This document shows, in pieces, positions 1 to 9,439 of a stretch of 64,000 bases of DNA (position 1 is its first letter; each line of letters begins with the position of its first letter). The notes below the pieces were generated by a model that was not told where the DNA came from, made no database searches, and worked only from the letters and a program-made list of their open reading frames with translations. The DNA is from an uncultured Bacilli bacterium (GTDB taxonomy: Bacteria; Bacillota_I; Bacilli_A; RF39; UBA660): NCBI GenBank assembly GCA_947632085.1, contig CANRNY010000001.1:1-64000 (forward strand), read 5' to 3'. Made by a program: the position numbers and the translations under genes.

Positions 1-98
1 CTCAAACCCTTATAAATAAAGGAATTGGGAGTTTTTACCTTTTAAAAACTGTCAAAGTCAGGATTATAACATAATATTTTTAAATTTAAAGAGCAAAA

Positions 99-131
99 AA
101 AGAACTAGTTATCTTTTATCTAGTTCTTTAT
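99..131 (-). terminator. Terminator of the hisS-gatB operon
   Basis: Inverted repeat AAAGAACTAG / CTAGTTCTTT followed on the minus strand by a run of T. It overlaps the last codons of gatB. Bases 1-98 beyond it hold no gene that I can see; a TTGACA on the minus strand at 50-55 has no matching -10 box. Confidence 0.8.
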
Positions 132-1566
132 GTAAAATATCTTTTGTCATTACTGGATTAGCTTTACCACGGGTATTTTTCATAACTTGACCTATAAAAT
201 AATCAAATATATTATCTCTACCACCCTTATATTGTTCTATTTGGGTTGCACTATTATCAAGTATTTCACAAATAATCTTTGTAAGTTCTCCTTCATCACT
301 AATCTGGGCATTTTCTTTACTGATAAAGTTCTTAGGTTCTTTCTTTTCTTCTATTGCTTTAGCAAATACTTCTTTAGCTTGTTTAGAAGATAATAAACCA
401 CTACCAATCGCATCCGTAATTTGTTTTAACATACTAGGAGTTAAATAAAATTCTTTAATACTTATTTCTTCTTTATTTAACTCTCCAACAATATTAACCG
501 TAACCCAGTTTGCTGCTACTTTAGCATCAATTCCTATTTTAACGCATTCTTCATAATAATCAGAAATATCTTTCTCTTTTACTAATACTCCAGCATCATA
601 TGAAGATAATCCATATCCATCGATATATTTCTTCTTACGATCCATTGCGAGTTCTGGTATTGAAGCTCTAATTTCGTCTAACCATTTAGGACTTATTTTA
701 AATTTAGGTATATTAGGTTCAACAAAATACTTATAATCAATGGCATCAACTTTACTACGCATAAATATTGTTGTACCAGATTCTTCATCCCAACGACGAG
801 TTTGTTGTTCCATCTTATCATATTCGCCAGTTTCTTTAAGTTCTGTTTGACGCTCTATTTCATAATTAATCGCATCACGAACTCCACCAAAAGAGTTAAC
901 ATTCTTAATTTCAACTTTCGTTCCCCAGTTTTTAGGATTTAATTCGTCTAATCCCTCTTCCATAATTGAAACATTAACATCACATCTTATTTGACCTTTT
1001 TTACTATCGGCTTCACTTATTCCAGCATACTGATAAACACTACGCATATGTTCTAGAAAAGCTACTGCTTCTTTCGCACTATGAATATCAGGTTCAGTAA
1101 CTAATTCAAGTAAAGGAACCCCCGCACGGTTATAATCGATATTACTAGTATCATAGAAGTGATCAAGTGATGCAGCATCTTCTTCTAAGTGCAAATTATT
1201 AACTCTAACTTCCTTAATTTCATCATCACATTCAAATTCTACTTTACCATAAATACCTACTGGTATCGGTTTAGTTTCTTGTGTAAGCTGAAATCCTTTA
1301 GGTAAATCAGGATAATAATAATTCTTTCTTTCAAAATACATATATTCTGGTTGACTACAATTTAATATCATACTAGCCATTAATGCTTTTCTTACCGCTT
1401 CCTTATTAACTACTGGTAAAGTACCAGGAAAAGCCATATCAAGAGGTCTAACATTAGTATTAGGTTTTTCACTATATGAATTACGAGCTGCACTAAATAC
1501 TTTAGTTTCTGTTTCACTAACTTCACAGTGCATCTCTAAACCAATTTTAGCAATATACTTAGTCAT
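109..1566 (-). CDS. gatB: Asp-tRNA(Asn)/Glu-tRNA(Gln) amidotransferase subunit B
   Basis: GatB is the tRNA-binding kinase subunit of the cytosolic GatCAB amidotransferase. It activates the carboxyl group of Glu-tRNA(Gln) or Asp-tRNA(Asn) with ATP so that ammonia delivered by GatA can amidate it. The 485-residue length is normal. The N-terminus (IGLEMHCEV) and the segments PDLPKGFQLTQ and GVPLLELVTEPD are family hallmarks, and the C-terminal third is the helical YqeY-like tail that grips the tRNA elbow. It is last in the operon and overlaps gatA by 8 bases, which suggests translational coupling. A terminator overlaps its end. Identification is firm; which tRNA is the main substrate cannot be read from this gene. 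An asnS gene upstream suggests Gln-tRNA as the essential product. Confidence 0.97.
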   Translation of the reverse strand: MTKYIAKIGLEMHCEVSETETKVFSAARNSYSEKPNTNVRPLDMAFPGTLPVVNKEAVRKALMASMILNCSQPEYMYFERKNYYYPDLPKGFQLTQETKPIPVGIYGKVEFECDDEIKEVRVNNLHLEEDAASLDHFYDTSNIDYNRAGVPLLELVTEPDIHSAKEAVAFLEHMRSVYQYAGISEADSKKGQIRCDVNVSIMEEGLDELNPKNWGTKVEIKNVNSFGGVRDAINYEIERQTELKETGEYDKMEQQTRRWDEESGTTIFMRSKVDAIDYKYFVEPNIPKFKISPKWLDEIRASIPELAMDRKKKYIDGYGLSSYDAGVLVKEKDISDYYEECVKIGIDAKVAANWVTVNIVGELNKEEISIKEFYLTPSMLKQITDAIGSGLLSSKQAKEVFAKAIEEKKEPKNFISKENAQISDEGELTKIICEILDNSATQIEQYKGGRDNIFDYFIGQVMKNTRGKANPVMTKDILHKELDKR

Positions 1567-3022
1567 TAGAAACCTCCTTAGCTATTTGATCATGATAATC
1601 CATTGCTTGCTCTAAAGCATAAGCAATATTTAAAACATTAGCATCATCATAACAATTACCAGTTATATTAATACCTACTGGTAAATTATCAATAAACCCA
1701 TTAGGTATCGTAATAGATGGGAATCCTCCAAAATTACCTATTTGTAAATGTTCTTCTAAGATTGCAGTATTTTTATCTAGAATATCTTTAGAACCCTCTA
1801 ACTTTTTCGCAGGTCCTGATCCAACCGGTAAAATAACGGCATCATAATCTTTAAATATTTCTTTCCATCTATCTACAAGTAACCTTCTAACTCTTTGTGC
1901 GTTTTTAAAATATCTTTCTTGATTCTCTTTTTGTAATACATAAGAACCAATTACAAAACGACGTTTAATAAGTGGTGAAAAACCTTTAGTACGATGGTCT
2001 TTCATCATCTCAATATAATTATCACCTTCACCACGAGGTCCAAAGATAATACCTGTTAAATTAGACATATTACTAGTTGCTTCGGCACAAGATATAACAA
2101 CATATACAGAAGGTGACGCCTTAAGTAATGCTTCATCTACTGATACTTCATCTACTTCGACACCTAAATCTCTTAGTATATCTAAAGTCTTATAGAAATT
2201 ATCTAAATGTTCTAATAATTCTTTAGAAGCATTCTTATATCTCTTTTTATCGACTATTTCTTTAATATAACATAACTTCTTGCCTTTAACTTTACCATCT
2301 AAAGATTCATATAAGTTAATCTTACTTGAATCCCAAGAAGTCATATCGTTTTTATCTAGACCCTTCATTGTATCAACGACAATTGCCGCATCCGTAACAT
2401 TTCTAGTTAAAACCCCACAATGATCTAATGAAGAAGCAAAAGCAAATAAACCATATCTAGATATCATTCCATAAGTAGGTTTATATCCAACTATTCCGCA
2501 ATAAGCTGCCGGTTTACGGATAGAATCACCTGTATCACTACCTAAAGCATAAGGATAAACTCCAGCCGCTACCGCACACGCAGAACCTGCTGAAGAACCA
2601 GCACACATTCTAGTTTTATCCCATGGATTTAAAACAGTTCCTGTATGACAAGTAGTACCAGTACCACCCATCCCAAACTCATCCATCGCAGTCTTATTAA
2701 CTTTAATAGCTCCTGCTTTATTTAAATGTTCAACAGCAGTAGCATCAAAAAATGGTACATAGTCTTTTAATGTATTAGATGATCCAGTTGATAATATATC
2801 TTTAGTTGAATAATTATCTTTAACACCATAAGGAATACCAGAAAGTAAATTATCAGTTACTTCACCACCCTTAGCATCATCTAATATCGTTACAAACGCA
2901 TTATATTTATCTTCTACTTCATGAGATAATTCTAAAGATTCTTTTACAAGTTCATCACTAGTTACTTCGCCTTTTTTAAGTAATTCATGTAACTCAGTAA
3001 TTGATTTATTCATATATTTCAT
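1559..3022 (-). CDS. gatA: Asp/Glu-tRNA amidotransferase subunit A (glutaminase)
   Basis: GatA is the amidase-signature subunit that releases ammonia from glutamine for GatB. The Lys-cisSer-Ser triad is visible: Lys in IPYGVKDN (about residue 69), Ser in AGSSAGSA, and the nucleophile region GSDTGDSIRKPAAYCG (about residue 168). The usual sequence is GSDTGGSIRQPA, so the Gly before the Ser is Asp here, a mild oddity. Length (487 aa) is normal. The ATG at 3022 is preceded by AGGTGATAAG, a good ribosome site; a second ATG three codons on is less well placed. It lies 8 bases downstream of gatC and overlaps gatB by 8 bases. Confidence 0.96.
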   Translation of the reverse strand: MKYMNKSITELHELLKKGEVTSDELVKESLELSHEVEDKYNAFVTILDDAKGGEVTDNLLSGIPYGVKDNYSTKDILSTGSSNTLKDYVPFFDATAVEHLNKAGAIKVNKTAMDEFGMGGTGTTCHTGTVLNPWDKTRMCAGSSAGSACAVAAGVYPYALGSDTGDSIRKPAAYCGIVGYKPTYGMISRYGLFAFASSLDHCGVLTRNVTDAAIVVDTMKGLDKNDMTSWDSSKINLYESLDGKVKGKKLCYIKEIVDKKRYKNASKELLEHLDNFYKTLDILRDLGVEVDEVSVDEALLKASPSVYVVISCAEATSNMSNLTGIIFGPRGEGDNYIEMMKDHRTKGFSPLIKRRFVIGSYVLQKENQERYFKNAQRVRRLLVDRWKEIFKDYDAVILPVGSGPAKKLEGSKDILDKNTAILEEHLQIGNFGGFPSITIPNGFIDNLPVGINITGNCYDDANVLNIAYALEQAMDYHDQIAKEVSND

Positions 3023-3030
3023 CTTATCAC

Positions 3031-3327
3031 CTACCCAACTACCTTTGGCACTTGTATTTCATCGCCATCAGTTTCATCAGCATTACGTAGTAATTCATCA
3101 ATTGGTACTGATTCTTCAGGAACATCTTCTCTAAGAACATATTCAAAATCATCTAAACAATGAGTCATTGGTGTAACATTAGCTATATTAGGTATTTGAT
3201 TAACTAAATCTAAATTAGCATCAATAACATCAAATTCATCTAAAACCATTTTATTTTCTTCATCCGTTAAACCAATTAATAATTTATCAGCATAATCATC
3301 AACCATTTCTTTAGTAAACTTACTCAT
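3031..3327 (-). CDS. gatC: Asp/Glu-tRNA amidotransferase subunit C
   Basis: GatC is the small subunit that wraps around GatA and GatB and stabilises the complex. At 98 residues it has the usual size. The family pattern is seen in LLIGLTDEENKMVLDEFDVIDANLDLVNQIP followed by NVTPMTHCLDD-type segments and a C-terminal acidic, PRED-like tail that is rewritten here as LREDVPEESV. It overlaps the end of aspS by 8 bases and is followed closely by gatA, so the three Gat genes are very likely translated from one message. Confidence 0.93.
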   Translation of the reverse strand: MSKFTKEMVDDYADKLLIGLTDEENKMVLDEFDVIDANLDLVNQIPNIANVTPMTHCLDDFEYVLREDVPEESVPIDELLRNADETDGDEIQVPKVVG

Positions 3328-5080
3328 TATTTTTCACCTCTATTTTTAATCCTAATTCTTTTAATTGACTTCTAGTTAGTTCTGAAGGACTTCCCATCAT
3401 ATTATCAGCTCCTGATGCACTAGTTGGGAATACTTGAACTTCTCTTAAATTAGGTTCATCTTTAATAAGCATTAAAATACGATCAATACCTGGTGCCATT
3501 CCTCCATGAGGTGGACATCCATATTTAAATGCTGTAAAGATTGAACTAAATCTTGCTTCTACTTCATCTCTTGTATACCCAACTACTTCAAATCCTTTAG
3601 CTAATGAATCTAAATCATGATTACGAATAGCCCCACTAGCCATTTCATTACCGTTACAAACAAAATCATATTGGTAAGCTAATATATCTAAGATATCTTT
3701 ATCTTCATAATCTTTAATTCCTCCATGTGGTAAACTAAATGGGTTATGACAAAATTCATACCTTTTACTTTCATCATCATATTCAAACATTGGGAAATCT
3801 TTAACAACACATAATTCTAATCTATCTTTATCGATTAAATCTAACTTACGACCTAATTCATTTCTTATTAAACCCGCAAACTTCTGTGCCACTTTAAGTC
3901 TTTTATTAGCGATAAAAAACATTACACTATTTTCTTTCATTCCAAAATCTTTAATTAAAGAATTACGTTCATCATCACTTAAAAACTTATCAATAGGTCC
4001 TTTAAATGTTCCATCACTCATTAAAGTTAAATAACCAATACCAGGCATACCAATACTTGATGCATAATCAACTATTTCATTAAACCAACTATTAGATTTA
4101 TCACCAATATCATCAACGACAATAACTTTAATAACACTCTTCTTAAATGGCCCAAATGTCGTATCTTTTAATACTTCACTAGCATCTTTTATAATTAATG
4201 GATTACGTAAATCAGGTTTATCAGTTCCATACATTTCCATTGCCTCACGATAAGCAATTCTTCTAAATGGTTTTGGACTTACTTTCTTCTTACTAAACTT
4301 TGTAAAGACATCATAGAAAATATCTTCCCCAACTTCTAAAACCTCTTCTTCAGTAACATAACTCATTTCTAAGTCTAATTGATAAAACTCTAAAGTACGA
4401 TCAGCTCTTGCATCTTCATCCCTAAAACAAGGAGCTATTTGAAAATACTTTTCAATTCCACCAACCATTAATAATTCTTTATATATTTGTGGTGCTTGTG
4501 GTAAAGCATAAAACTTACCTTTAAAGTTTCTAGAAGGAACAACAAAATCTCTAGCTCCTTCAGGACTTGAAGCTGTAAGAATTGGTGTTTGTACCTCCAT
4601 AAAGCCTAAATCATACATTTTATTTCTTAAAAAATGTAGGACATCACTTCTTAATTTAAAATTATCTTTAACTTTATTATTTCTTAAATCTAAATAACGA
4701 TATTTTAATCTTAAGTCTTCACCAGCTTCTTTACTACTCATAATATTAAATGGTAATTCATGTAAAGAAGGACTAAGTAATTCTAAACTATCAACTAGTA
4801 ATTCAACTTCTCCGGTCTTTAAACGAGGATTATAAGTATCTTCACTTCTTTTTCTAATTGTTCCCGTTAATTTAACTACTGATTCTTTCGCTAAACCAAC
4901 AAACAATGAATCATCATTACTTACAGTTTGTAATGTTTCTGTATTATCTCTTAAATCTAAAAATAATACTCCACCATGATCTCTTATATTTTCAATCCAA
5001 CCACTAACTGTAACCTTCTTACCTACTAATTTTTTATCTATATCAATACAATGATGTGTTCTATAAATGTTTTCTTGCAT
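3320..5080 (-). CDS. aspS: Aspartyl-tRNA synthetase (bacterial type)
   Basis: Charges tRNA(Asp) with aspartate in the cytosol. The 586-residue length with an N-terminal OB-fold (VTVSGWIENIRDHGGVLFLDLRD), a class II core (motif 2 around FRDEDARADRTLEFYQLDLE) and the GAD insertion between motifs 2 and 3 identifies the bacterial-type enzyme, as opposed to the shorter archaeal type. Motif 3 is GMAPGIDRILML near residue 540. It starts 13 bases after asnS ends and overlaps gatC. Its place next to gatCAB raises the question of whether it also mis-charges tRNA(Asn), but asnS is present, so this is not required. Confidence 0.96.
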   Translation of the reverse strand: MQENIYRTHHCIDIDKKLVGKKVTVSGWIENIRDHGGVLFLDLRDNTETLQTVSNDDSLFVGLAKESVVKLTGTIRKRSEDTYNPRLKTGEVELLVDSLELLSPSLHELPFNIMSSKEAGEDLRLKYRYLDLRNNKVKDNFKLRSDVLHFLRNKMYDLGFMEVQTPILTASSPEGARDFVVPSRNFKGKFYALPQAPQIYKELLMVGGIEKYFQIAPCFRDEDARADRTLEFYQLDLEMSYVTEEEVLEVGEDIFYDVFTKFSKKKVSPKPFRRIAYREAMEMYGTDKPDLRNPLIIKDASEVLKDTTFGPFKKSVIKVIVVDDIGDKSNSWFNEIVDYASSIGMPGIGYLTLMSDGTFKGPIDKFLSDDERNSLIKDFGMKENSVMFFIANKRLKVAQKFAGLIRNELGRKLDLIDKDRLELCVVKDFPMFEYDDESKRYEFCHNPFSLPHGGIKDYEDKDILDILAYQYDFVCNGNEMASGAIRNHDLDSLAKGFEVVGYTRDEVEARFSSIFTAFKYGCPPHGGMAPGIDRILMLIKDEPNLREVQVFPTSASGADNMMGSPSELTRSQLKELGLKIEVKNNE

Positions 5081-5093
5081 CTAACCACCCTTT

Positions 5094-6461
5094 CTAATAA
5101 TCGCAATTTCCAGGAGTTCTTGGAAATGGTATTACATCTCTAATATTTTCTACACCAGTTAGATAAATAATTAGTCTTTCAAATCCCATTCCAAATCCTG
5201 AATGATAACATCCTCCAAATCTTCTTAAATTAATAAACCAATCAACAAGATCTGTATTAATATTCATTTCTTGACAACGTTTAATAAGTTTGTCATAATC
5301 TTCTTCTCTTTGTGAACCACCCATTAATTCACCAGCTCCTGGTACTTCTAAATCAACAGCAGCTACTGTTTTATTATCTGGATTAGTCTTCATATACCAA
5401 GCCTTAATATCTTTAGGCCAATTAGTGATAAATACTGGTCCATTAAAGTATTCCGTAATATATTTTTCATGTTCTTTAGCTATATCATCTTCATAAGTAG
5501 GTGTAAATTCCCACTTAACATCAGCTTTATTAAGGATATCTACAACATCATGATGTGATATTCTAACAAACTTCGAATTAACTAATTTAGTTAATTTATC
5601 TTTTAATCCTTGTTCAACAAATTTATCACAGAACTCTATTTCATCAACACATTTTTCTAAAACATAATTAACGACAAATTTAAGCATTTCTTCTTCTATA
5701 TCCATTAAGCCTTCTAAATCACAGAATGCTATTTCTGGTTCTATCATCCAAAATTCATTAGCATGTGTTTTAGTATTAGAATTTTCTGTTCTAAATGTAG
5801 GTCCAAAAGTATAAATCTTTTTAAATGCCATCGCAAATGCTTCACCATGTAATTGACCAGTTCCTGTAACAAATGCTTGTTTACCAAATAAGTCTTTACT
5901 CATATCTACATTACCATCTACCATTGGTAGTTTATTTAGATTAAGCGTTGTAATCTTAAACATTTGGTCACTACCTTCACAATCAGTCGTTGTAATTAAA
6001 GGTGTATGAACATAGACATAATTATGACTTTGAAAATATTCATGAATCGCTTGGGCTGCTACACTACGTACTTTAAATACAGCTTGAAATAAATTAGTAC
6101 GAGGTCTAAGATAAGCTACTTCCCTTAAAAATTCTCTTGTATGTCTTTTAGGTTGTATTGGATAATCAGCAGGGCAATCACCTAGTAATTCTATCTTACT
6201 AGCTTTAAGTTCATACTCCTGATTACCTTGTGATTCAACTATTACTCCCTTAACTCTAATAGCACAACCAACAAGCATTTTTTGTATCTTACTAAAATCT
6301 TCTATAGTACTATCATATACTATTTGTAAATGTTTAAAATCAGTTCCATCAGCAAAATCAATAAAACCGAAATCTTTTTGTTTACGATGATTACGTATCC
6401 ATCCTTCAACTTCTACTTCATCATTAATTTTAACTTTTTTAAATAAATCTCTTAAATCCAT
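5094..6461 (-). CDS. asnS: Asparaginyl-tRNA synthetase
   Basis: Class IIb synthetase that charges tRNA(Asn). It has an N-terminal OB domain (VEVEGWIRNHRKQKDFGFIDFAD), motif 2 in TFRTENSNTKTHANEFWMIE and motif 3 in GFGMGFERLIIYLTG close to the end, the AsnRS arrangement, with no GAD insertion. I place the start at the ATG at 6461, because AAGTGA lies about five bases upstream; a GTG three codons earlier (6470) is in frame and would overlap the hisS stop by 4 bases. It lies in the middle of a synthetase-amidotransferase operon. Confidence 0.96.
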   Translation of the reverse strand: MDLRDLFKKVKINDEVEVEGWIRNHRKQKDFGFIDFADGTDFKHLQIVYDSTIEDFSKIQKMLVGCAIRVKGVIVESQGNQEYELKASKIELLGDCPADYPIQPKRHTREFLREVAYLRPRTNLFQAVFKVRSVAAQAIHEYFQSHNYVYVHTPLITTTDCEGSDQMFKITTLNLNKLPMVDGNVDMSKDLFGKQAFVTGTGQLHGEAFAMAFKKIYTFGPTFRTENSNTKTHANEFWMIEPEIAFCDLEGLMDIEEEMLKFVVNYVLEKCVDEIEFCDKFVEQGLKDKLTKLVNSKFVRISHHDVVDILNKADVKWEFTPTYEDDIAKEHEKYITEYFNGPVFITNWPKDIKAWYMKTNPDNKTVAAVDLEVPGAGELMGGSQREEDYDKLIKRCQEMNINTDLVDWFINLRRFGGCYHSGFGMGFERLIIYLTGVENIRDVIPFPRTPGNCDY

Positions 6462-6466
6462 AATAA

Positions 6467-7735
6467 TCACTTACAATTCAAGTCTAAGAAGTCATCTATT
6501 TCTGCTTCTTTAACCATTGTTACTTCTTTAGTTAAATTATCTTTAACTTGAATTTCTCCTCCTACTAAATCTTCATCATTTAATATAACTAAATATTTAG
6601 CTTTTAATCTATCAGCTTGTTTAAATTGACCTTTTAAGTTTCTTCCCATATATTCAGTTTCAACTCTTAAACCATTTAATCTTAAATCTTGTGTTAAAGC
6701 AAGTGCATACTCTTTTTCTGTTTCTTTAACATATAAGATAAATGCATCTAATTGATTATTAATTGGTAAACTTATATCTTCTTTATCTAAAGCCATTACT
6801 AGTCTGCCAATCCCACAAGCGAATCCAATACCCGGTGTATCAGGTCCTCCTAAATTACTTACTAAGGTATCATACCTTCCACCAGCAGCTAAGACATTAT
6901 TAGCGCCAAAATCTTTAACAGTCGCTTCTATTTCAAACACTGTATGTGAGTAATAATCAAGTCCTCTAACTATCTTAGGATCAACTTCATAAGGTATATC
7001 TAAAACATCTAAATAATTTTGAACATCCATAAATCTATTTTTTGATTCTTCATTTAAATAATCTAATATCGAAGGAGCATTCTTAAGTAATTCATTATCT
7101 TTATCTACTTTACAATCTAAAATTCTTAATGGATTCTTTTCAAGTCTTTCTTTGCAATCTTCACATAATTCATCAATATGAGGTTTAAAGTATTCTACTA
7201 AAGCATCACGATAATTATTACGTGATTCCATATCCCCTAAACTATTTAATTTAACTTTTATTCCCTTAAGTCCTAATAGTTTAAATATATTAACTGCCAC
7301 ACTAATAACTTCAGCATCCATTGCTGGATCAGCACAACCTAATACTTCAACTCCAAACTGAGTAAGTTCTCTATCTCTTCCTGATTGTGGTCTTTCATAA
7401 CGATACATTGTCCCATTATAATATAGCTTAATTGGTTGTGTCGCATCCCCATACATTTTATTTTCGATAAAACTTCTAACAACACCAGCTGTTCCTTCCG
7501 GACGAAGTGTCATCTTTCTTTCTCCACGATCAACAAAATCATAAGTTTCTTTAGTTACAATATCAGTCGTATCACCAACACCACGATGAAATAAATCAGT
7601 ACTCTCAAATATTGGTGTTCTAATTAACCCATAATTATATCTTTCCATTACTTCATCAACAACACGACTTACATACTGCCATTTCCTTATTTCATCGCCA
7701 TATAAATCATATGTTCCTTTAGGTTTCGTTATCAT
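6467..7735 (-). CDS. hisS: Histidyl-tRNA synthetase
   Basis: Class II synthetase for tRNA(His); first gene of the operon. Motif 2 lies in YNGTMYRYERPQSGRDRELTQFGVE, the HisA box in RGLDYYSHTVFE and motif 3 in GIGFACGIGRLVMAL, followed by the C-terminal anticodon-binding domain. The start is the ATG at 7735, behind a strong AGGAGG seven bases upstream; an in-frame extension to 7798 runs through the T-box antiterminator and is not coding. The stop is TGA, which shows that UGA is read as stop in this organism. It is controlled by the T-box leader upstream. Confidence 0.97.
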   Translation of the reverse strand: MITKPKGTYDLYGDEIRKWQYVSRVVDEVMERYNYGLIRTPIFESTDLFHRGVGDTTDIVTKETYDFVDRGERKMTLRPEGTAGVVRSFIENKMYGDATQPIKLYYNGTMYRYERPQSGRDRELTQFGVEVLGCADPAMDAEVISVAVNIFKLLGLKGIKVKLNSLGDMESRNNYRDALVEYFKPHIDELCEDCKERLEKNPLRILDCKVDKDNELLKNAPSILDYLNEESKNRFMDVQNYLDVLDIPYEVDPKIVRGLDYYSHTVFEIEATVKDFGANNVLAAGGRYDTLVSNLGGPDTPGIGFACGIGRLVMALDKEDISLPINNQLDAFILYVKETEKEYALALTQDLRLNGLRVETEYMGRNLKGQFKQADRLKAKYLVILNDEDLVGGEIQVKDNLTKEVTMVKEAEIDDFLDLNCK

Positions 7736-7744
7736 ATTTATTCC

Positions 7745-7958
7745 TCCTATAAAAAAAGTACCTACATTGTAAGGACGAGCTTTCACCCGCGGTGCCACCT
7801 TACTTTACATAGGTACTCTCAAACTTTATTTTATCGCTTTAATTGCGTTCTTACTATCGGCAAGCTGTTTTTCATATATCATCCAATTAGGCATTTCCAC
7901 CCACTAGCCTTCTCTTTAATCTTCATAATATATTACTCGTCTTCCCATAAGAAAATCT
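7745..7958 (-). promoter_or_regulatory. T-box riboswitch leader (candidate Asn specifier)
   Basis: The minus strand carries the T-box bulge sequence GGTGGCACCGCGG (7787-7799). It lies inside a long terminator stem formed by 7798-7817 and 7751-7774 and ending in seven T. Upstream is the Stem I signature (GGCTAGTGGGTGGAAATGCC, about 7900). The 3' side of Stem I reads ATGAAAAACAGC, so the most likely specifier triplet is AAC (7867-7869), an asparagine codon. That is an inference from the loop pattern. T-boxes bind uncharged tRNA and prevent termination, here raising hisS, asnS, aspS and gatCAB together. Confidence 0.85.
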
Positions 7959-7964
7959 AAAAGT

Positions 7965-7993
7965 ATTTTACAATTTTTTAATATATTAGTCAA
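7965..7993 (-). promoter_or_regulatory. Promoter of the hisS operon
   Basis: TTGACT at 7988-7993, 17-base spacer, TAAAAT at 7965-7970, placed just before the T-box leader. Confidence 0.7.
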
Positions 7994-8017
7994 TATAATC
8001 AGTAACATTTACACTAA

Positions 8018-8043
8018 AAAAACGAAGTATCAAACTTCGTTTT
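8018..8043 (-). terminator. Terminator, AACGAAGT-type hairpin
   Basis: AAAACGAAGT / ACTTCGTTTT with a T run on the minus strand, just after the first surface gene of the KLRNN cluster. The same stem recurs at 9401, 10757 and 12388. Confidence 0.85.
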
Positions 8044-8053
8044 CTCATATATA

Positions 8054-9286
8054 TTAATTATTTCTTAGTTTTTTAACAGAAATAATAGTAGCACCTAAAC
8101 TAAGTACAGCAAGTCCAACATAAGTTAAACCAGCATCTAAAGTTTCAGGAGCTTCTTCTTCATCTTCAGCTATTTTAGTATCTACATAAACAACAGCATA
8201 TTTTGAAAATTTATCTGAAGCAAATAGTAATGATGAACCATCTTCTGATAATGTAGCTTCAATTTTATCAATCTTACCATTATGTTCTCTTAAGATATAA
8301 TATGATCTTTCATATCCCTCTTCTAATTCAGGCATTTCAGGTAATTGTACTAATAAATTAATAGCTTGAGTAAGTTCAGTTAAGTGTTTAGTATCATTAC
8401 CTTTAGTTACATTAATATCAATATCAACATAACCAGCTATAATACCATCAGTTAAAGCATCTTCAAATTTTTTAGTTTCAGCTACAGTAGCAGTAGCATC
8501 TTTAGCAACTAATTCAACAGTTACATCGCCTTCTGATTCTAATAAATCTTTTAAAGTTTCATCAGCTTTTAAAGATTCATTAAATACATCAGCAACATCT
8601 TCATCAGTAATAGCAGCATTACTATCTTTTGAAGTTTCAACTTTTACTTCAGGAGCTATATCTTCAACATCAGCAATAGTTAATTTAACTTGTTTATCTG
8701 TAGTAGCTTCATAAGTTTTTTCAACACCATTTACAGAAATTGTTGCTTTAGTTTGATCTGCCCAAACAGTTGGTTTTTCAGTACTTTCACTAGAATTAAC
8801 TAATTTAGCACCTTCTTTAAGTACTAGTTTTGGTTCAGTAGTAACGCCTTCACCTTTACCTAATTCAATACCACCAAAGCCATTACCTGATACATCAATA
8901 GTACCTTCTAATGTTACAGTACTACCATTAACTAATAACGCAGCATTACCACCAGTTAAACTAATATTTTTAACTGTTGCAGTAGTATTATATACTTGTA
9001 ATACATAAACACCATCCCAAGTAGTATTAGTTTCGGCATTATCTTTAAACTTACCAGTATAAGTTAAAGTATGATTAGCACCATCAATAGTTAATTTATG
9101 AGTAACATTCAATTTTTCAGTAGTTTCGATATTATTTTTTAGTGTAATAGAATCAATTTTATCATTAGCTATAGCTTCCATTAATTCTTCAAAAGTTCCA
9201 ACTTCTTTAGCTTCAGCAGATACACTAATAAATGGCAAAACTAGTAAAAATAAGAATACTCCTATAATACTTAAACCCTTCTTCAC
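8054..9286 (-). CDS. Secreted surface protein, KLRNN family, member 1
   Basis: Predicted cell-wall surface protein of unknown ligand. I start it at the GTG at 9286 (VKKGLSIIG), because AAGGAGGG lies six bases upstream; an in-frame ATG at 9364 lies upstream of the promoter -10. Residues 1-25 are a signal peptide ending SVSA. Residues about 27-155 look like a right-handed beta-helix (repeats such as LTIDGANHTLTY and SLTGGNAALLVNGSTVTL). A mixed alpha/beta domain follows, ending LLFASDKFSKYAVVYVD. The C-terminus is APETLDAG, a hydrophobic stretch, then KKLRNN: a sorting-type signal with PxTxD in place of LPxTG. It is the only cluster member whose promoter lacks a G tract. Confidence 0.8.
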   Translation of the reverse strand: MKKGLSIIGVFLFLLVLPFISVSAEAKEVGTFEELMEAIANDKIDSITLKNNIETTEKLNVTHKLTIDGANHTLTYTGKFKDNAETNTTWDGVYVLQVYNTTATVKNISLTGGNAALLVNGSTVTLEGTIDVSGNGFGGIELGKGEGVTTEPKLVLKEGAKLVNSSESTEKPTVWADQTKATISVNGVEKTYEATTDKQVKLTIADVEDIAPEVKVETSKDSNAAITDEDVADVFNESLKADETLKDLLESEGDVTVELVAKDATATVAETKKFEDALTDGIIAGYVDIDINVTKGNDTKHLTELTQAINLLVQLPEMPELEEGYERSYYILREHNGKIDKIEATLSEDGSSLLFASDKFSKYAVVYVDTKIAEDEEEAPETLDAGLTYVGLAVLSLGATIISVKKLRNN

Positions 9287-9335
9287 TTTTTTCCCTCCTT
9301 TCTTTTTCTGACAAATTACATTGCCATTAAAAATA

Positions 9336-9364
9336 ATTCTACCTTCAAGAATAATCAATGTCAA
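9336..9364 (-). promoter_or_regulatory. Promoter of KLRNN protein 1, no G tract
   Basis: TTGACA at 9359-9364, 17-base spacer, TAGAAT at 9336-9341. The spacer has no homopolymer, in contrast to the three sister promoters. Confidence 0.7.
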
Positions 9365-9400
9365 TATAACTAAATTAAAATATTTTTTCCTTTCACAAAA

Positions 9401-9426
9401 AAAACGAAGTTTTTACGCTTCGTTTT
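9401..9426 (-). terminator. Terminator, AACGAAG-type hairpin
   Basis: AAAACGAAG / CTTCGTTTT with a T run on the minus strand; ends the transcript of KLRNN protein 2. Confidence 0.85.
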
Positions 9427-9439
9427 CATATACCATATT

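Noticed and set aside
50..55. TTGACA on the minus strand near the window start
   Set aside because: No -10 box at 16 to 19 bases and no gene start that would use it within the window.
6467..6469. Possible Mycoplasma-type code with UGA as Trp
   Set aside because: hisS and the gene ending at 40146 stop at TGA at the expected family length, and Trp is written TGG throughout.
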